A stretch of 64,000 bases of DNA, from the NCBI RefSeq assembly GCF_014203045.1, contig NZ_JACHIF010000004.1:40849-104848 (forward strand). The letters run 5' to 3'. Position numbers and translations under genes: made by a program. Each line of letters opens with the position of its first letter. Position 1 is the stretch's first letter. Under the pieces are notes generated by a model. It saw only the letters and a list, made by a program, of their open reading frames with translations. It was not told the origin of the DNA and did not search any database. The stretch comes from Prosthecobacter dejongeii. GTDB taxonomy: Bacteria > Verrucomicrobiota > Verrucomicrobiia > Verrucomicrobiales > Verrucomicrobiaceae. Shown here in pieces: positions 16,770 to 25,901 of the stretch.

Positions 16770-17579
16770 ATGCCTGCGGACCGTCGAGCCCCCCCCAACC
16801 CATTGAACCGATACCGGGTTCCGATTCTGGATCGCACGCTCGATCTTTTGGAGCTGCTCTCGCAGCATCCAGAGGGGCTCACTTTGACCGCAGTGACTGA
16901 GCGGCTGGCTATGCCTAAGAACTCCGTTTTCCGCATCCTTACCACGCTCACCCTGCGCGGTTATGCAGAGCGTGATGAGCCCACCAAGGCCTATCGTCTG
17001 AGCCGCAAGCTCCTATCTGTGAGTCACGGCGCCATCGGTGGCAGGCGTCTGTTGCAGGCTGCCAGTGGCATTCTCACCGCGCTGCGTGATGCCACAGGTG
17101 AAACGGCTCTGCTTGGAACTTTATCGGGTTCTCAGGGGGTTGTGTTGGATCAGGTGGTATCCTCATATCCAGTGAAAGTGGTGGTGGAGGTAGGTCACGC
17201 ATTCCCACTGCACACAGCCGCACCTGCAAAAGCCATGCTGGCATTCATGCCGGAAGACAAACGGAATGCCCTGATCAAGGGGATCCATTTTACCAAACAC
17301 ACTAAAACTACCCTCACCTCAACCAAGGCTTTCGTAGCTGAACTCTCAGAGGTAAACAACAACGGTTATGCTCTTGATCGCTGTGAGGAGAGTGAAGCTT
17401 ACGCTTGCGCAGCGGCCCCAGTATTTGATGCCAGAGAAGAGGTTATCGCTGCGATATGGATCAGCGGACCGAGTGATCGTCTGCCTCTCTCCAAACTGCC
17501 CGCTGTGGGTAAGATTGTCGCCGCTCATGCGGTAAAACTTTCTACTTCAATGGGCAGTCTTGATGCTCACTGCGGATGA
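16770..17579 (+). CDS. IclR-family transcriptional regulator
   Basis: The 269-residue protein has an N-terminal winged helix (PILDRTLDLLELLSQHPEGLTLTAVTERL and MPKNSVFRILTTL) and a C-terminal IclR effector-binding domain. The latter contains HAFPLHTAAPAKAMLAFMP and the late motif GYALDRCEESEAYACAAAPVFD. Family members sense aromatic or sugar acids and usually control neighbouring catabolic genes. It is divergent from the SDR/beta-helix operon with shared inverted repeats, so it likely regulates that operon and itself. Length is standard. Confidence 0.93.
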   Translation: MPADRRAPPNPLNRYRVPILDRTLDLLELLSQHPEGLTLTAVTERLAMPKNSVFRILTTLTLRGYAERDEPTKAYRLSRKLLSVSHGAIGGRRLLQAASGILTALRDATGETALLGTLSGSQGVVLDQVVSSYPVKVVVEVGHAFPLHTAAPAKAMLAFMPEDKRNALIKGIHFTKHTKTTLTSTKAFVAELSEVNNNGYALDRCEESEAYACAAAPVFDAREEVIAAIWISGPSDRLPLSKLPAVGKIVAAHAVKLSTSMGSLDAHCG

Positions 17580-17712
17580 CTGGATGATTTGCGCCAGAGG
17601 CCTTTTTACACACGCTCCGGCAAAGGCAAAATCATGGCTCTGACAGTCGTGTTCGATGAGCTGGAAAAAAGCACGCGCAGCAGCGTCATCCTGTGCGCGT
17701 TCTCCCCCCCAC

Positions 17713-18273
17713 CTACCTTTTCACCTCATATCGCAGCGCCACCGCGCCCGACTTAAACTCCCGCCGCCCCACCAGCCTCAGATCGATCCCCTTCGGCAGT
17801 CCTGCAAACAGTGTCGGCCCATGCCCCGCCAGCCTCGGTTGCACCACGAATTCGTATTCATCGATCAAACCGAGTTCCGCCAGCGCCAGCGGCAGCTTTA
17901 CCCCTCCCAAGAACAGCCCCTCGCCCGGCTCCCGCTTCAGTCGCTCCACAGCCGCCGCCAGATCCCCGCGTACCAGCTCTGCATTCCAATCCACCTCTGC
18001 CAGCGTCGTCGAGACCACATACTTCTTCGCCGCATCAATGGTTCGCGCAAAGGGCAGCATCCAGTCCGCCATCCACTGCGGCTTCTCGCCCGTCTGCCCC
18101 GGTAGCCGCCACGCCTGCTCCATCATTTCGTAGGTCACTCGGCCAAAGAGTAGCGCATCGGCCCCCGCCAGCTTCTCCGCCCAGTAGCGGTGCTGTTCCT
18201 CATCCGTAGAGCCCTCCCGATGATCGCAACAGCCGTCCAGGGTGATGTTGATGGCATATCGAAGGGGTCTCAT
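17713..18273 (-). CDS. Dihydrofolate reductase-family (RibD C-terminal) protein
   Basis: The 186-residue protein matches the RibD C-terminal/DHFR-like fold. It begins MRPLRYAINITLDGCCDHREG, with ADALLFGRVTYEMM after a helix, then VVSTTLAEVDWNAELV and FLGGVKLPLALAELGLIDEYEF. Stand-alone members such as YyaP/YyaK reduce unknown substrates with NADPH and are not true DHFRs. The gene is convergent with the IclR gene (133 bp apart, with no clear terminator seen). No partner is apparent. Confidence 0.88.
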   Translation of the reverse strand: MRPLRYAINITLDGCCDHREGSTDEEQHRYWAEKLAGADALLFGRVTYEMMEQAWRLPGQTGEKPQWMADWMLPFARTIDAAKKYVVSTTLAEVDWNAELVRGDLAAAVERLKREPGEGLFLGGVKLPLALAELGLIDEYEFVVQPRLAGHGPTLFAGLPKGIDLRLVGRREFKSGAVALRYEVKR

Positions 18274-18454
18274 AAAAGGTTAGGGCGTGGTTTTGTCGGA
18301 AATCAAAGGCAGCTCATTTCAGGGAATAAGGTGCCGCTCATATCTTCGACGAATGAGCGAGCCGATGCAGGACACCCCATCGCTTTTTTTCATTAAAAAC
18401 CTGCCCGCTTCAGCGGCCGTGGCCTCAGCCCACAGCCGCCCTACCAGCATCCAC

Positions 18455-20053
18455 TCACTCCTTCTTCGGCCCATCTGGGGCAGGGGATTTCTCCTTCTTC
18501 TCCACCCCCACCGTCGGCGCAGGCAGCTCCGCCACCAGAACCGCCGTGTCCGGGGCCTTGCCCGAGTAGAAGGAAACATAGTGCCTGTCGCCCATCACCG
18601 TCGCGTTCGCATTGCCCGCATCCCACATCACCTTGCTTCCCGTGCCCACCACCTCAGAGGCAGGCCACTCCAGCGGATGGTCAAACACTTGGTTAGGCTC
18701 CACCACACGCCGCCGCAGCACTCCCTTGCCACGATGGTAGTAGTATTGGCTCAGTAGCCCCGTCTTCGCATCCAGCACCAGGCTCGGGGTCGATCCCGCC
18801 ACATCCCCGATATTCGTCGGCCTGCGCACCCACGTCTTCCCGTAGTCCGTGGATACGATCTGAAACTGCACCGGACCCGTCTCCGTCCGGGCGATCGCCA
18901 AAATCCGCCCCTCACCCAGAGACACCGCTGCCGCCTCCGTCGGCCACTGCGGCTTCGTTAGCCCCATCTCCATCGGCGTCTGCGTCCACGTCGCACCATC
19001 ATCGCTACTCGTCACGATGCCCCACCCATTCGTCGGCTTGTCCCCATAGTCACCGGAGAACCACAGCGCCATCAGCCCCACCGTCGGCACGGCAAAAACA
19101 TCCGTGATCTGCATCGGCTGCACCGCCAGCTTCGGCGTCGCCAAAAGTGTAAACGTCACCCCATCCGTGCTGCGGTACAGGTCGTGGTTCCACTCCTTCC
19201 CGATCCTCCGCACCCACAGCAGCATCGCCCCCGTCGAGTCCAAGCCCTTGCCCACCTCCACCTCCCCGTAGTTCGGCGTATTCGCCACCACCGTCTCCCG
19301 CGTCCACGTCTCGCCACCGTCCGTCGAGGTCCGTGCATACACCGCCCGCTCATCATCGTTGATCGTGTGCGCCTTGCCCCGGCTATACACGCACACCAGC
19401 TTATCACCCAGGGCCTGGATCATCGGCCACGAATTGTAGCCGCCCCCATCCTGCACCACGTGCGTCTTCCCCGGCGCATCCACCGGTGTCACCTTCACCA
19501 TCACCAGCCCCGTCGGGCGCGTAAACGTATCCCCCGCCTCACCCGGCTCCCGCTGGATCCTCACCCACAGCGGCGCATCCTCCACCACCTCGTAGTACGA
19601 CTCCAGCAGGATCGTCCGGGAATGAAACGGCCCCGCAGGCAGCACCGTCCGCACCGGAGTCCCCAGCACATACCGCGACATCAAAGGCGCACCCTCCACC
19701 AACTGCGACAGGTGCACCCGATACACATCCGCAAACTCCGCACTCGTCGCCGCGTCCGAAGTCGTCACCACGATCTCCACCTTCACCGCCTTGCACCCCC
19801 TCGGCAGCCCGCCCACCACCCCCGCCACCGACTGTCCCACCGTGCCCCCAGAAAGCGACCACACCGGCACATGCATCGATCCACTCGACATCAGCACCCG
19901 CGAAGGCTCACCCGTCGCGATGGATAAATCATTCGCCGTCAGGTAAACCGAGTCCCTCCCTCCCTTCGCCTCCGCAGGCAGGGCAACATCACTCGCCCCA
20001 AAGCAGGACAGATCACAGGCAAAAAAGGCAAAAGAGAGGCGATGAAAAAGCAT
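18455..20053 (-). CDS. Secreted sialidase/BNR-repeat protein
   Basis: The start at 20053 is used because it begins a signal peptide ending near ALPAEA; an in-frame ATG at 20092 adds 13 residues. The propeller of about 530 residues carries three Asp-boxes, STDGGETW, SSDDGATW and STDYGKTW, typical of the sialidase superfamily. An N-terminal beta-rich part (residues about 50-200) lacks Asp-boxes and may be a separate jelly-roll. The tail is Lys/Glu/Pro-rich. Sialidase Arg-triad residues were not identified with certainty, so activity on sialic acid or other glycans remains a guess. The gene stands alone, 181 bp from the DHFR-like gene upstream of its end. Confidence 0.82.
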   Translation of the reverse strand: MLFHRLSFAFFACDLSCFGASDVALPAEAKGGRDSVYLTANDLSIATGEPSRVLMSSGSMHVPVWSLSGGTVGQSVAGVVGGLPRGCKAVKVEIVVTTSDAATSAEFADVYRVHLSQLVEGAPLMSRYVLGTPVRTVLPAGPFHSRTILLESYYEVVEDAPLWVRIQREPGEAGDTFTRPTGLVMVKVTPVDAPGKTHVVQDGGGYNSWPMIQALGDKLVCVYSRGKAHTINDDERAVYARTSTDGGETWTRETVVANTPNYGEVEVGKGLDSTGAMLLWVRRIGKEWNHDLYRSTDGVTFTLLATPKLAVQPMQITDVFAVPTVGLMALWFSGDYGDKPTNGWGIVTSSDDGATWTQTPMEMGLTKPQWPTEAAAVSLGEGRILAIARTETGPVQFQIVSTDYGKTWVRRPTNIGDVAGSTPSLVLDAKTGLLSQYYYHRGKGVLRRRVVEPNQVFDHPLEWPASEVVGTGSKVMWDAGNANATVMGDRHYVSFYSGKAPDTAVLVAELPAPTVGVEKKEKSPAPDGPKKE

Positions 20054-20259
20054 GGTTTCCAAAAGACCTACTTCGCCAAACCCCCAATTCAATCAGCCAT
20101 CTTCCGCTTCGCCTAGAAATGAACCGTTGAGTTGTTAAATGTTATGTGGAGCTCCGATTTGAATGAGCTAATGTCCTATTATATGTGGAAAATCATCAGT
20201 GAATTTGGGGCGGCGGTGGTTTATGTGTTACATACATAGTTCCCCTGTATGGTCAGTGA

Positions 20260-20273
20260 GACTCATAGGAGTC
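20260..20273. promoter_or_regulatory. Inverted repeat upstream of the Gabija-like operon
   Basis: GACTC at 20260-20264 and GAGTC at 20269-20273 form a small inverted repeat in the AT-rich 230-bp leader. TCAGTCTGA follows nearby. These could be regulator sites or chance; the leader must contain the operon promoter. Confidence 0.3.
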
Positions 20274-20321
20274 ATATCAGTCTGATCAATAACAGCTAAA
20301 TAAAACACTATATCCTACCCA

Positions 20322-22424
20322 ATGCCAATTCAAAAAGTCAGAGTGGAAGGATTCCGGCTGCTGCAAGATGTGGAAATCCTACTGGAGTCCGTCTCAACCG
20401 TGATCGTGGGCCGGAACAACAGCGGCAAGACATCATTGACCGATGTATTCGATCGATTCACGAGCGAGCGAAATACTCGTTTCCGGCTCGAAGACTTCTC
20501 GGCCGGAATCAGGCCGAAGTTCTTGGAAGCCAAGCGGCTTCGGGAATCAGGTGCTAATACGGTGGAGGTGCTTGATGCACTGCCGAAAATCGCTCTCACC
20601 TTGACTTTCGGCTATGACCCCAAAGCGACGGACTTGGGGCCTTTATCCCAGTTCATTATCGACCTAGACGCAGCGTCCACCATCGCCGTCGTGAAAGTCG
20701 AATATGCTCCCACCTTGGCATCCCTACACGCATTGTTCGATGTGCAGTCGCCAGCCGAAGGAGTAGACGCTGGATTGCATTTTTTGCGCGGCATTCGTGA
20801 GACGCTATCAAAAGCGTATACCGTCCAAGTCTCGGCAATCGACCCTACGGATCCAACTAATAGGCGCCAGTTTGAAGGTTCATCAGCACTCTATAGCTTG
20901 ATGCAGTGTGATTTTGTACGAGCTCAGAGGACGTTGGATCATGCTTCCCAAGGAGAAGCCGACGTGATCGGAAAGTTGCTAAGCACACTTTTTAAAACCG
21001 CACCGGCACCGACGGCCGCTGCCGCTGACCAGGAGCTTGCCGCGCAGCTCAAGACTTCGGTGGAGCGCATTGAAAGGAACGTACAAGGAGGCTTCGACGA
21101 AATGTTGAAGGGGTTGCTTCCAGCCATGGATGTGCTGGGTTTCCCAGGACTGAATGACACCGAGCTTCGACCTGAGACTTCGCTCAATGTAGAGGCATTA
21201 TTATCCGACCACACTAAGATTGTATATACTGGAGCGGACGGCGTGCACTTGCCGGAAGGTTACAATGGCCTCGGAACGCGAAATTTGATCTATATGTTGT
21301 TGCAGTTGGAAAGCTACCACAAAGCATTCAGGGGCAAAGCAACCCGACCGGTGACACACCTGATCTTCATTGAAGAACCGGAAGCCCACCTTCATCCCCA
21401 GATGCAGGAAGTATTCATCAGCCAACTCAACGCCGCAGTAACCAAGTTGTCCGCTCACTATCCGGAAGAAGCCGCATGGAAGGTGCAGTTTGTAATAACA
21501 ACCCACTCCTCGCATGTCGCAAATGCAGCCGCTTTCGAGGCAGTGCGGTATTTCCTCAACGAATCACCGCAGGGAACAGCAACACGACGCACTAAGATCA
21601 AGGATTTCAAGAAGGGCTTGAATCTCATTCCTCCCGACGATCAAGACTTCCTGCACCAGTATATGACGTTGACAAAGTGTGACCTCTATTTTGCCGACAA
21701 AGCGATCCTGGTTGAGGGAACCACCGAAAGGCTCCTGATGCCCAGGCTGCTCAACATCGTGGACCGTTCGCTGGACGAAAGCCGGAAATTGTGCAGACAA
21801 TATGTGACGACCATCGAAGTGGGAGGCGCTTACGCTCACCTTTTCTATACTCTGTTGGATTTCTTGGAATTGAAGACCTTGGTAATCACTGACATTGATT
21901 CGGTGCGTGCTGCAACCACGATGGACAGGAATGGGAAATCCGTTACCAAGTGGGAGAAATGTCCCGTGGCACTCGGCGAGCGAACCTCCAACACCGCGAT
22001 TAGAGAATGGTTCCGTCCGAAGGAGCAGACGAAGGAAGATGGCCAGCAGAATGAGCCGGCTCCGGTCATTACCCCCGCTGAGTTGGCGGCGAAAACAGCT
22101 GACGACAAACAGGACGGCTTCCGCAGGCTGGCTTATCAGATTCCAGAGACGGACGGCACGTCTGTCTGTGCCCGGAGCTACGAGGATGCGCTGGTCCTTG
22201 CAAATCCTGACAGATTCGAATGGCCAATGGAAGAGGATGAAGCAACCGAGGCGTGGTACATCGCAAAGGATCTACCCAAGGCTGAGACGGCTCTTCGCTT
22301 TGCGATTCGGGAAGCCGACTGGACTGTGCCGCGCTATATTCGCGAAGGATTGATTTGGCTCGCTGAGCCACCTCCTCCCAAATCTGAGATTCCTCCAATT
22401 CAAACCGCTGAGGCAACCCGATGA
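20322..22424 (+). CDS. gajA: Gabija-type OLD family endonuclease (ATPase-TOPRIM), GajA-like
   Basis: This 700-residue protein has an SMC/RecF-like N-terminal ATPase with Walker A at residues 30-37 (GRNNSGKT), a long middle part and Walker B at about 346-354 (HLIFIEEPEAHLHP), then an H-loop FVITTHSSH. The C-terminal TOPRIM nuclease shows the catalytic Glu in ILVEGTTER (E465) and DID at 524-526, with SYEDALVLANP near 620 as in other OLD nucleases. GajA proteins cut DNA when nucleotide pools fall during phage infection. Its stop overlaps the start of the helicase gene by four bases, defining the pair. It is longer than the roughly 580-residue Bacillus GajA, so a divergent subtype is likely. Confidence 0.88.
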   Translation: MPIQKVRVEGFRLLQDVEILLESVSTVIVGRNNSGKTSLTDVFDRFTSERNTRFRLEDFSAGIRPKFLEAKRLRESGANTVEVLDALPKIALTLTFGYDPKATDLGPLSQFIIDLDAASTIAVVKVEYAPTLASLHALFDVQSPAEGVDAGLHFLRGIRETLSKAYTVQVSAIDPTDPTNRRQFEGSSALYSLMQCDFVRAQRTLDHASQGEADVIGKLLSTLFKTAPAPTAAAADQELAAQLKTSVERIERNVQGGFDEMLKGLLPAMDVLGFPGLNDTELRPETSLNVEALLSDHTKIVYTGADGVHLPEGYNGLGTRNLIYMLLQLESYHKAFRGKATRPVTHLIFIEEPEAHLHPQMQEVFISQLNAAVTKLSAHYPEEAAWKVQFVITTHSSHVANAAAFEAVRYFLNESPQGTATRRTKIKDFKKGLNLIPPDDQDFLHQYMTLTKCDLYFADKAILVEGTTERLLMPRLLNIVDRSLDESRKLCRQYVTTIEVGGAYAHLFYTLLDFLELKTLVITDIDSVRAATTMDRNGKSVTKWEKCPVALGERTSNTAIREWFRPKEQTKEDGQQNEPAPVITPAELAAKTADDKQDGFRRLAYQIPETDGTSVCARSYEDALVLANPDRFEWPMEEDEATEAWYIAKDLPKAETALRFAIREADWTVPRYIREGLIWLAEPPPPKSEIPPIQTAEATR

Positions 22425-24187
22425 CCTCCGGCGCATTAAACCCGATTGTTGCAAATCCAGCCATTACCGCTGCGGAGGCTGCTCAGACTAAGGTAAACTC
22501 ATGTTTGGAGGCAGGGCGTAGCTTTCGATTGGAGGCCGGTGCCGGAGCTGGCAAGACTTATTCGCTTGTTGCCGCGTTGAAGCGGCTTATTGCCGAAAAG
22601 GGGGAAGCGTTGATCAGAACAGGACAGAAGGTGGCTTGCATCACGTATACCGAGGCTGGTAGAGATGAAATTGCACAGGAGATCGAAGATCATCCTGCAA
22701 TTCTTGTGGAGACAATCCATGCCTTTTCGTGGGGATTACTCAGACAGTTTCAGAAATCTCTTCGGGATATCGTGAACATGATGGAAGACAGGCGTCAAAA
22801 GATCGAGGCAGGGGGCGGTGTCGAGTCCAAGCTTGTGGACTACGATCTGGGTTTTTTTGGAGTGGACGATAAGCGGATCACCTTGGATCACGACGACATT
22901 CCACTGTTCATGGCGAAGCTGCTGAAAAACACTAAGTTTCAGCGACTTTTAACTCAGCAATTCCCCGTTATTTTCATCGATGAATACCAAGATACGGATC
23001 GTGATTTCATGCAGGCGATCACCGATAACTTCTTGAGCACTGGTGACGGGCCGCTGATAGGTCTTTTTGGAGACCATTGGCAAACGATTTATCGCAGTGA
23101 ATATGAACTCGCAGATTATCCAGTCGAAGAAATCGCCAAGGGCTCCAATTTTCGCTCAGTCGCCGCGATCGTGAACATGCTAAACAATTTAAGGCCGGAA
23201 CTGTCCCAAGTTGTGAGCGATTCGAAAGCCAAAGGAGAAGCGAGATTTTTTCACGTAAATGGCTATGAATGCGAACGTACCGACGAAGCACAATCCAAGG
23301 GTGACGTGTCTGCGGATCTCGCGCGGACAATCCGGGAGAATCTGATGGTGCGCCTTGAGAGTGAGGGGTGGAATCTTGCAAAAACTAAGGTTCTGATGCT
23401 AACTCACAACTCACTCGCTAAAGACTTGGGGTATCCTAGTATAGCAGAGATTTTTAAAGGCCGGACGGCATGGTTTGCGAAGAAGGAAGACCCGACAATC
23501 GAGTTTTTGATTGAGACCCTTGAGCCAATGTGTGACGCATATTTGCACTCTCGCTATGGCGAAATGTTTCGTCTCTTCGGAGGCCAACCAGGTATAGTTT
23601 GTCATAATGACAAGATTTCGTGGCGGGAGGATATGGATGAGCTTCTGCGACTTCGAAACGAAAGTACAATTGGTTCTGTAATTGATCATCTTCGAAAAAC
23701 ACATCGGCCACAAGTGCCTAGCCGTATCGTTCGTAAAGAGGAAGAGTTAGCCGCATTGGGTGATAATCCAATTCCAGAAGAGAACAAATCGCTAAATCGA
23801 CACTCTGCGCTTCGGGCCGTCGATTATTTGGAGCTTATCGAACTACGCAAGTTCGTCGAAGGGGAAACGATGCTCGCTACTCAACATAGTGTTAAGGGTG
23901 CTGAATTTGAGAATGTTTTAGTGGTCCTAGGTGGGGGGTGGAACCATTACAACTGGCCATTACTCTTTGAGCTTCTTGAAACGAAGAAATTGAACAACAA
24001 AAACACGAAGGGATACTATCGCGCTCGTAATTTGTTTTATGTTTCTGTTTCACGTCCCATGGTGAGACTTGCGGTGCTCGCCACGCAGTTACTGTCCGAC
24101 ACTGCGCTGGCGGCGGTGACCAGATTATTTGGGCCGGATCATGTCGAAATGTTAGACCCCGCTTCGTTTCCTACGTCTCAGTCATAA
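22421..24187 (+). CDS. gajB: UvrD-like helicase, GajB-like partner
   Basis: The 588-residue superfamily 1 helicase shows Walker A GAGAGKT (residues 40-46), motif Ia CITYTEAGRDEI, Walker B IDEYQDTDRDF (about 186-196), QHSVKGAEFENVLVV late in the protein, and ARNLFYVSVSRP near the C-terminus (motif VI). Start overlap ATGA with the OLD gene gives translational coupling. In Gabija, GajB senses DNA ends and licenses GajA cutting. The pair sits between ordinary chromosomal genes with no transposase or integrase nearby. It ends 440 bp before the DUF1552 gene. An alternative reading is a generic class 2 OLD-helicase pair with a repair role. Confidence 0.88.
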   Translation: MTSGALNPIVANPAITAAEAAQTKVNSCLEAGRSFRLEAGAGAGKTYSLVAALKRLIAEKGEALIRTGQKVACITYTEAGRDEIAQEIEDHPAILVETIHAFSWGLLRQFQKSLRDIVNMMEDRRQKIEAGGGVESKLVDYDLGFFGVDDKRITLDHDDIPLFMAKLLKNTKFQRLLTQQFPVIFIDEYQDTDRDFMQAITDNFLSTGDGPLIGLFGDHWQTIYRSEYELADYPVEEIAKGSNFRSVAAIVNMLNNLRPELSQVVSDSKAKGEARFFHVNGYECERTDEAQSKGDVSADLARTIRENLMVRLESEGWNLAKTKVLMLTHNSLAKDLGYPSIAEIFKGRTAWFAKKEDPTIEFLIETLEPMCDAYLHSRYGEMFRLFGGQPGIVCHNDKISWREDMDELLRLRNESTIGSVIDHLRKTHRPQVPSRIVRKEEELAALGDNPIPEENKSLNRHSALRAVDYLELIELRKFVEGETMLATQHSVKGAEFENVLVVLGGGWNHYNWPLLFELLETKKLNNKNTKGYYRARNLFYVSVSRPMVRLAVLATQLLSDTALAAVTRLFGPDHVEMLDPASFPTSQS

Positions 24188-24426
24188 GTTTCCGAAGATA
24201 CTTTAAGGAAGACTTTTTGTGCTCTTTAGAGAAGTGGCGGGATCCCCAAATCATTACTCGTCGGTTCGGCCACCGAGATCTGAAGTTTTTGAACAGATCG
24301 CTCTTTCGTGATTCAGGCAATCCAATCTTAGGGGGGGCCAAGCGAAATAAGCCCCGATCCAACCCACTTGAAAAGGCCCACCACCCATGCTACTCTATTG
24401 AACAACAATAGCCGTGGCCGCAATCT

Positions 24427-24560
24427 CCCCATCGCGATCCCCATTTCCCCAGGATTTCCCCATCCTTTCCCCAAGAAATCCCCATCTAAAGTCGTTGGAA
24501 ATCAATCGTTAACACCACTAAATCCCCAAATGGGGATAAATTTGAATCTCCCCATTTCCC
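24427..24560. repeat. Array of CCCC tracts in the Gabija-DUF1552 spacer
   Basis: In the spacer the plus strand holds CCCC runs at 24427-24430, 24439-24442, 24447-24450, 24458-24461, 24469-24472 and 24480-24483, further runs near 24524, 24550 and 24558, and one GGGG at 24532-24535. Many runs sit within T-rich TTTCCCC or TCCCCAT contexts at roughly 10-bp spacing. The minus strand therefore has at least eight G4 tracts in short order, a classic G-quadruplex-prone layout. Repeat units are imperfect, so this is not CRISPR. The rest of 24188-24629 shows no gene. Confidence 0.7.
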
Positions 24561-24629
24561 CCATCCGCCCGCGCCAGCGTTCTCTCCTGAAACAAACGGC
24601 CCGTCGCTGACGTATTGAATGCACCCCTT

Positions 24630-25901
24630 ATGAACCGTCGTCGTTTCCTTCTCCAATCCCTCAGCACCTCGCTTGCGTTGCCGGGGCTGCCTTCGCTCAT
24701 GGCCAAGTCCGTGGGCGGGAATTCGGCGGTGCAGGCCGCGAAGGGGGCCGGGGCAGGGGCGCAGCGGTTTGTCGCCATCGGCAACCTGCTCGGCTATCAG
24801 ACGAAGTCGCTTTTTCCCACCACCACGGGCCGCAATTACGAGAAGACCACGCTGCTGGAGCCGCTGTGGGAAAATCGCAGCCACATGACCGTCTTCAAAG
24901 GTCTGGATCACGGCGTCAAAGGCGGCCACTTCGCCGTCCATTCCTTCCTTTCCGGCGTGCTAAACTCCGAGGCCCAAAACCGTCCCGATGGCAACGTCAG
25001 CATTGACCAATACCTCGCCGATGAAGTGGGCTTTGTGACCCGCTTTCCCTCCCTCACGGTCGGCTCCGAAGGCGGGATCCACGGCGGTTGCCAGATCGCC
25101 TGGACCAAGTCCGGCGTGCGCGTTCCCCCCATCACCGGCCCGGCGGAATTGTTCGAGCGGCTGTTCATCAGCGACTCCCAGGAACGGCAGGCGCGCCGCG
25201 TGCAGGAAAACCAGGTCCAGGCCTCCATCCTCGACTCCGTGCTGGAAGATGCGAATCGCCTCTCCCGTCAGGTGAACAAGGAGGACAAGGACAAGCTGGA
25301 CGAATACCTGACCTCCGTGCGCGATGTGGAAAAGCGCCTGGAACTGCGCAAGCGCTGGGCCAGCCAGCCCAAGCCCAAAGCCCCCTTTGAAAAACCGGCA
25401 AACCGCAACCCGGTGCAGGATCTGCCCATGCTGTATGAGTTGATCGCCCTGGCCCTGCAGACCGACTCCACCCGCATCGCCACCCTGGAGATCGGCGGCG
25501 ACTTCCTGCCGCAGGATCTCGGCATTGATAAGTCCTACCACGGCCTCTCCCACCACAGCAATGATGCGGAGGCCATCGCCCACCTCATCACGCTGGAGAA
25601 GTATCAAATAGAGCACTTTGGCAAATTCCTCACCCGCCTTTCCAAGATGCAGGATGGCGAGCGCTCGCTGCTCGACTCCACCGCCGTGCTTTTCGGCAGC
25701 GGCATGAGCGATGCGAACTCGCACAAAAACACCGACCTGCCCATCATCCTCGCAGGGGGCGGCTACAAGCATGGCGAATTCCGCGAAGTGCCGCGTGAGG
25801 GCATCAACAAGGTGCCGCTGTGCAATCTCTTTGTGGACATCGCCCAGCGCATGGGTGTGGAGACCGATTCCTTCGGCAGCAGCACAGGCCGCTTTTCCTG
25901 A
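24630..25901 (+). CDS. DUF1552 secreted protein with Tat-like signal
   Basis: I chose ATG 24630 (MNRRRFLLQSLSTSLALPGL) over a TTG at 24615. The twin-arginine-like leader (RRRF) suggests export in folded form. The remaining 400 residues are DUF1552, with blocks such as DHGVKGGHFAVHSFL, VRDVEKRLELRKRW and LLDSTAVLFGSGMSDANSHKN. The last is reminiscent of the alkaline-phosphatase/sulfatase-like fold seen in DUF1501-type proteins. Such genes are almost always next to DUF1592 cytochrome genes in Planctomycetes and Verrucomicrobia, as here: the stop TGA overlaps the next ATG by one base. The biochemical role is unknown. Confidence 0.9.
   Translation: MNRRRFLLQSLSTSLALPGLPSLMAKSVGGNSAVQAAKGAGAGAQRFVAIGNLLGYQTKSLFPTTTGRNYEKTTLLEPLWENRSHMTVFKGLDHGVKGGHFAVHSFLSGVLNSEAQNRPDGNVSIDQYLADEVGFVTRFPSLTVGSEGGIHGGCQIAWTKSGVRVPPITGPAELFERLFISDSQERQARRVQENQVQASILDSVLEDANRLSRQVNKEDKDKLDEYLTSVRDVEKRLELRKRWASQPKPKAPFEKPANRNPVQDLPMLYELIALALQTDSTRIATLEIGGDFLPQDLGIDKSYHGLSHHSNDAEAIAHLITLEKYQIEHFGKFLTRLSKMQDGERSLLDSTAVLFGSGMSDANSHKNTDLPIILAGGGYKHGEFREVPREGINKVPLCNLFVDIAQRMGVETDSFGSSTGRFS

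Noticed and set aside
19184..19927. Arg/His/Pro-rich ORF opposite the sialidase-like gene
   Set aside because: Low-complexity antisense artefact; the minus frame holds three Asp-boxes and a signal peptide.
20322..24187. Retron or other OLD-type defence (for example a PARIS-like system)
   Set aside because: No reverse transcriptase or ncRNA is present and the second gene is a UvrD-like helicase, which fits Gabija best.
24427..24560. CRISPR array
   Set aside because: The C-tract spacing is about 10 bp with imperfect units, far shorter than CRISPR repeats, and no cas genes are present.
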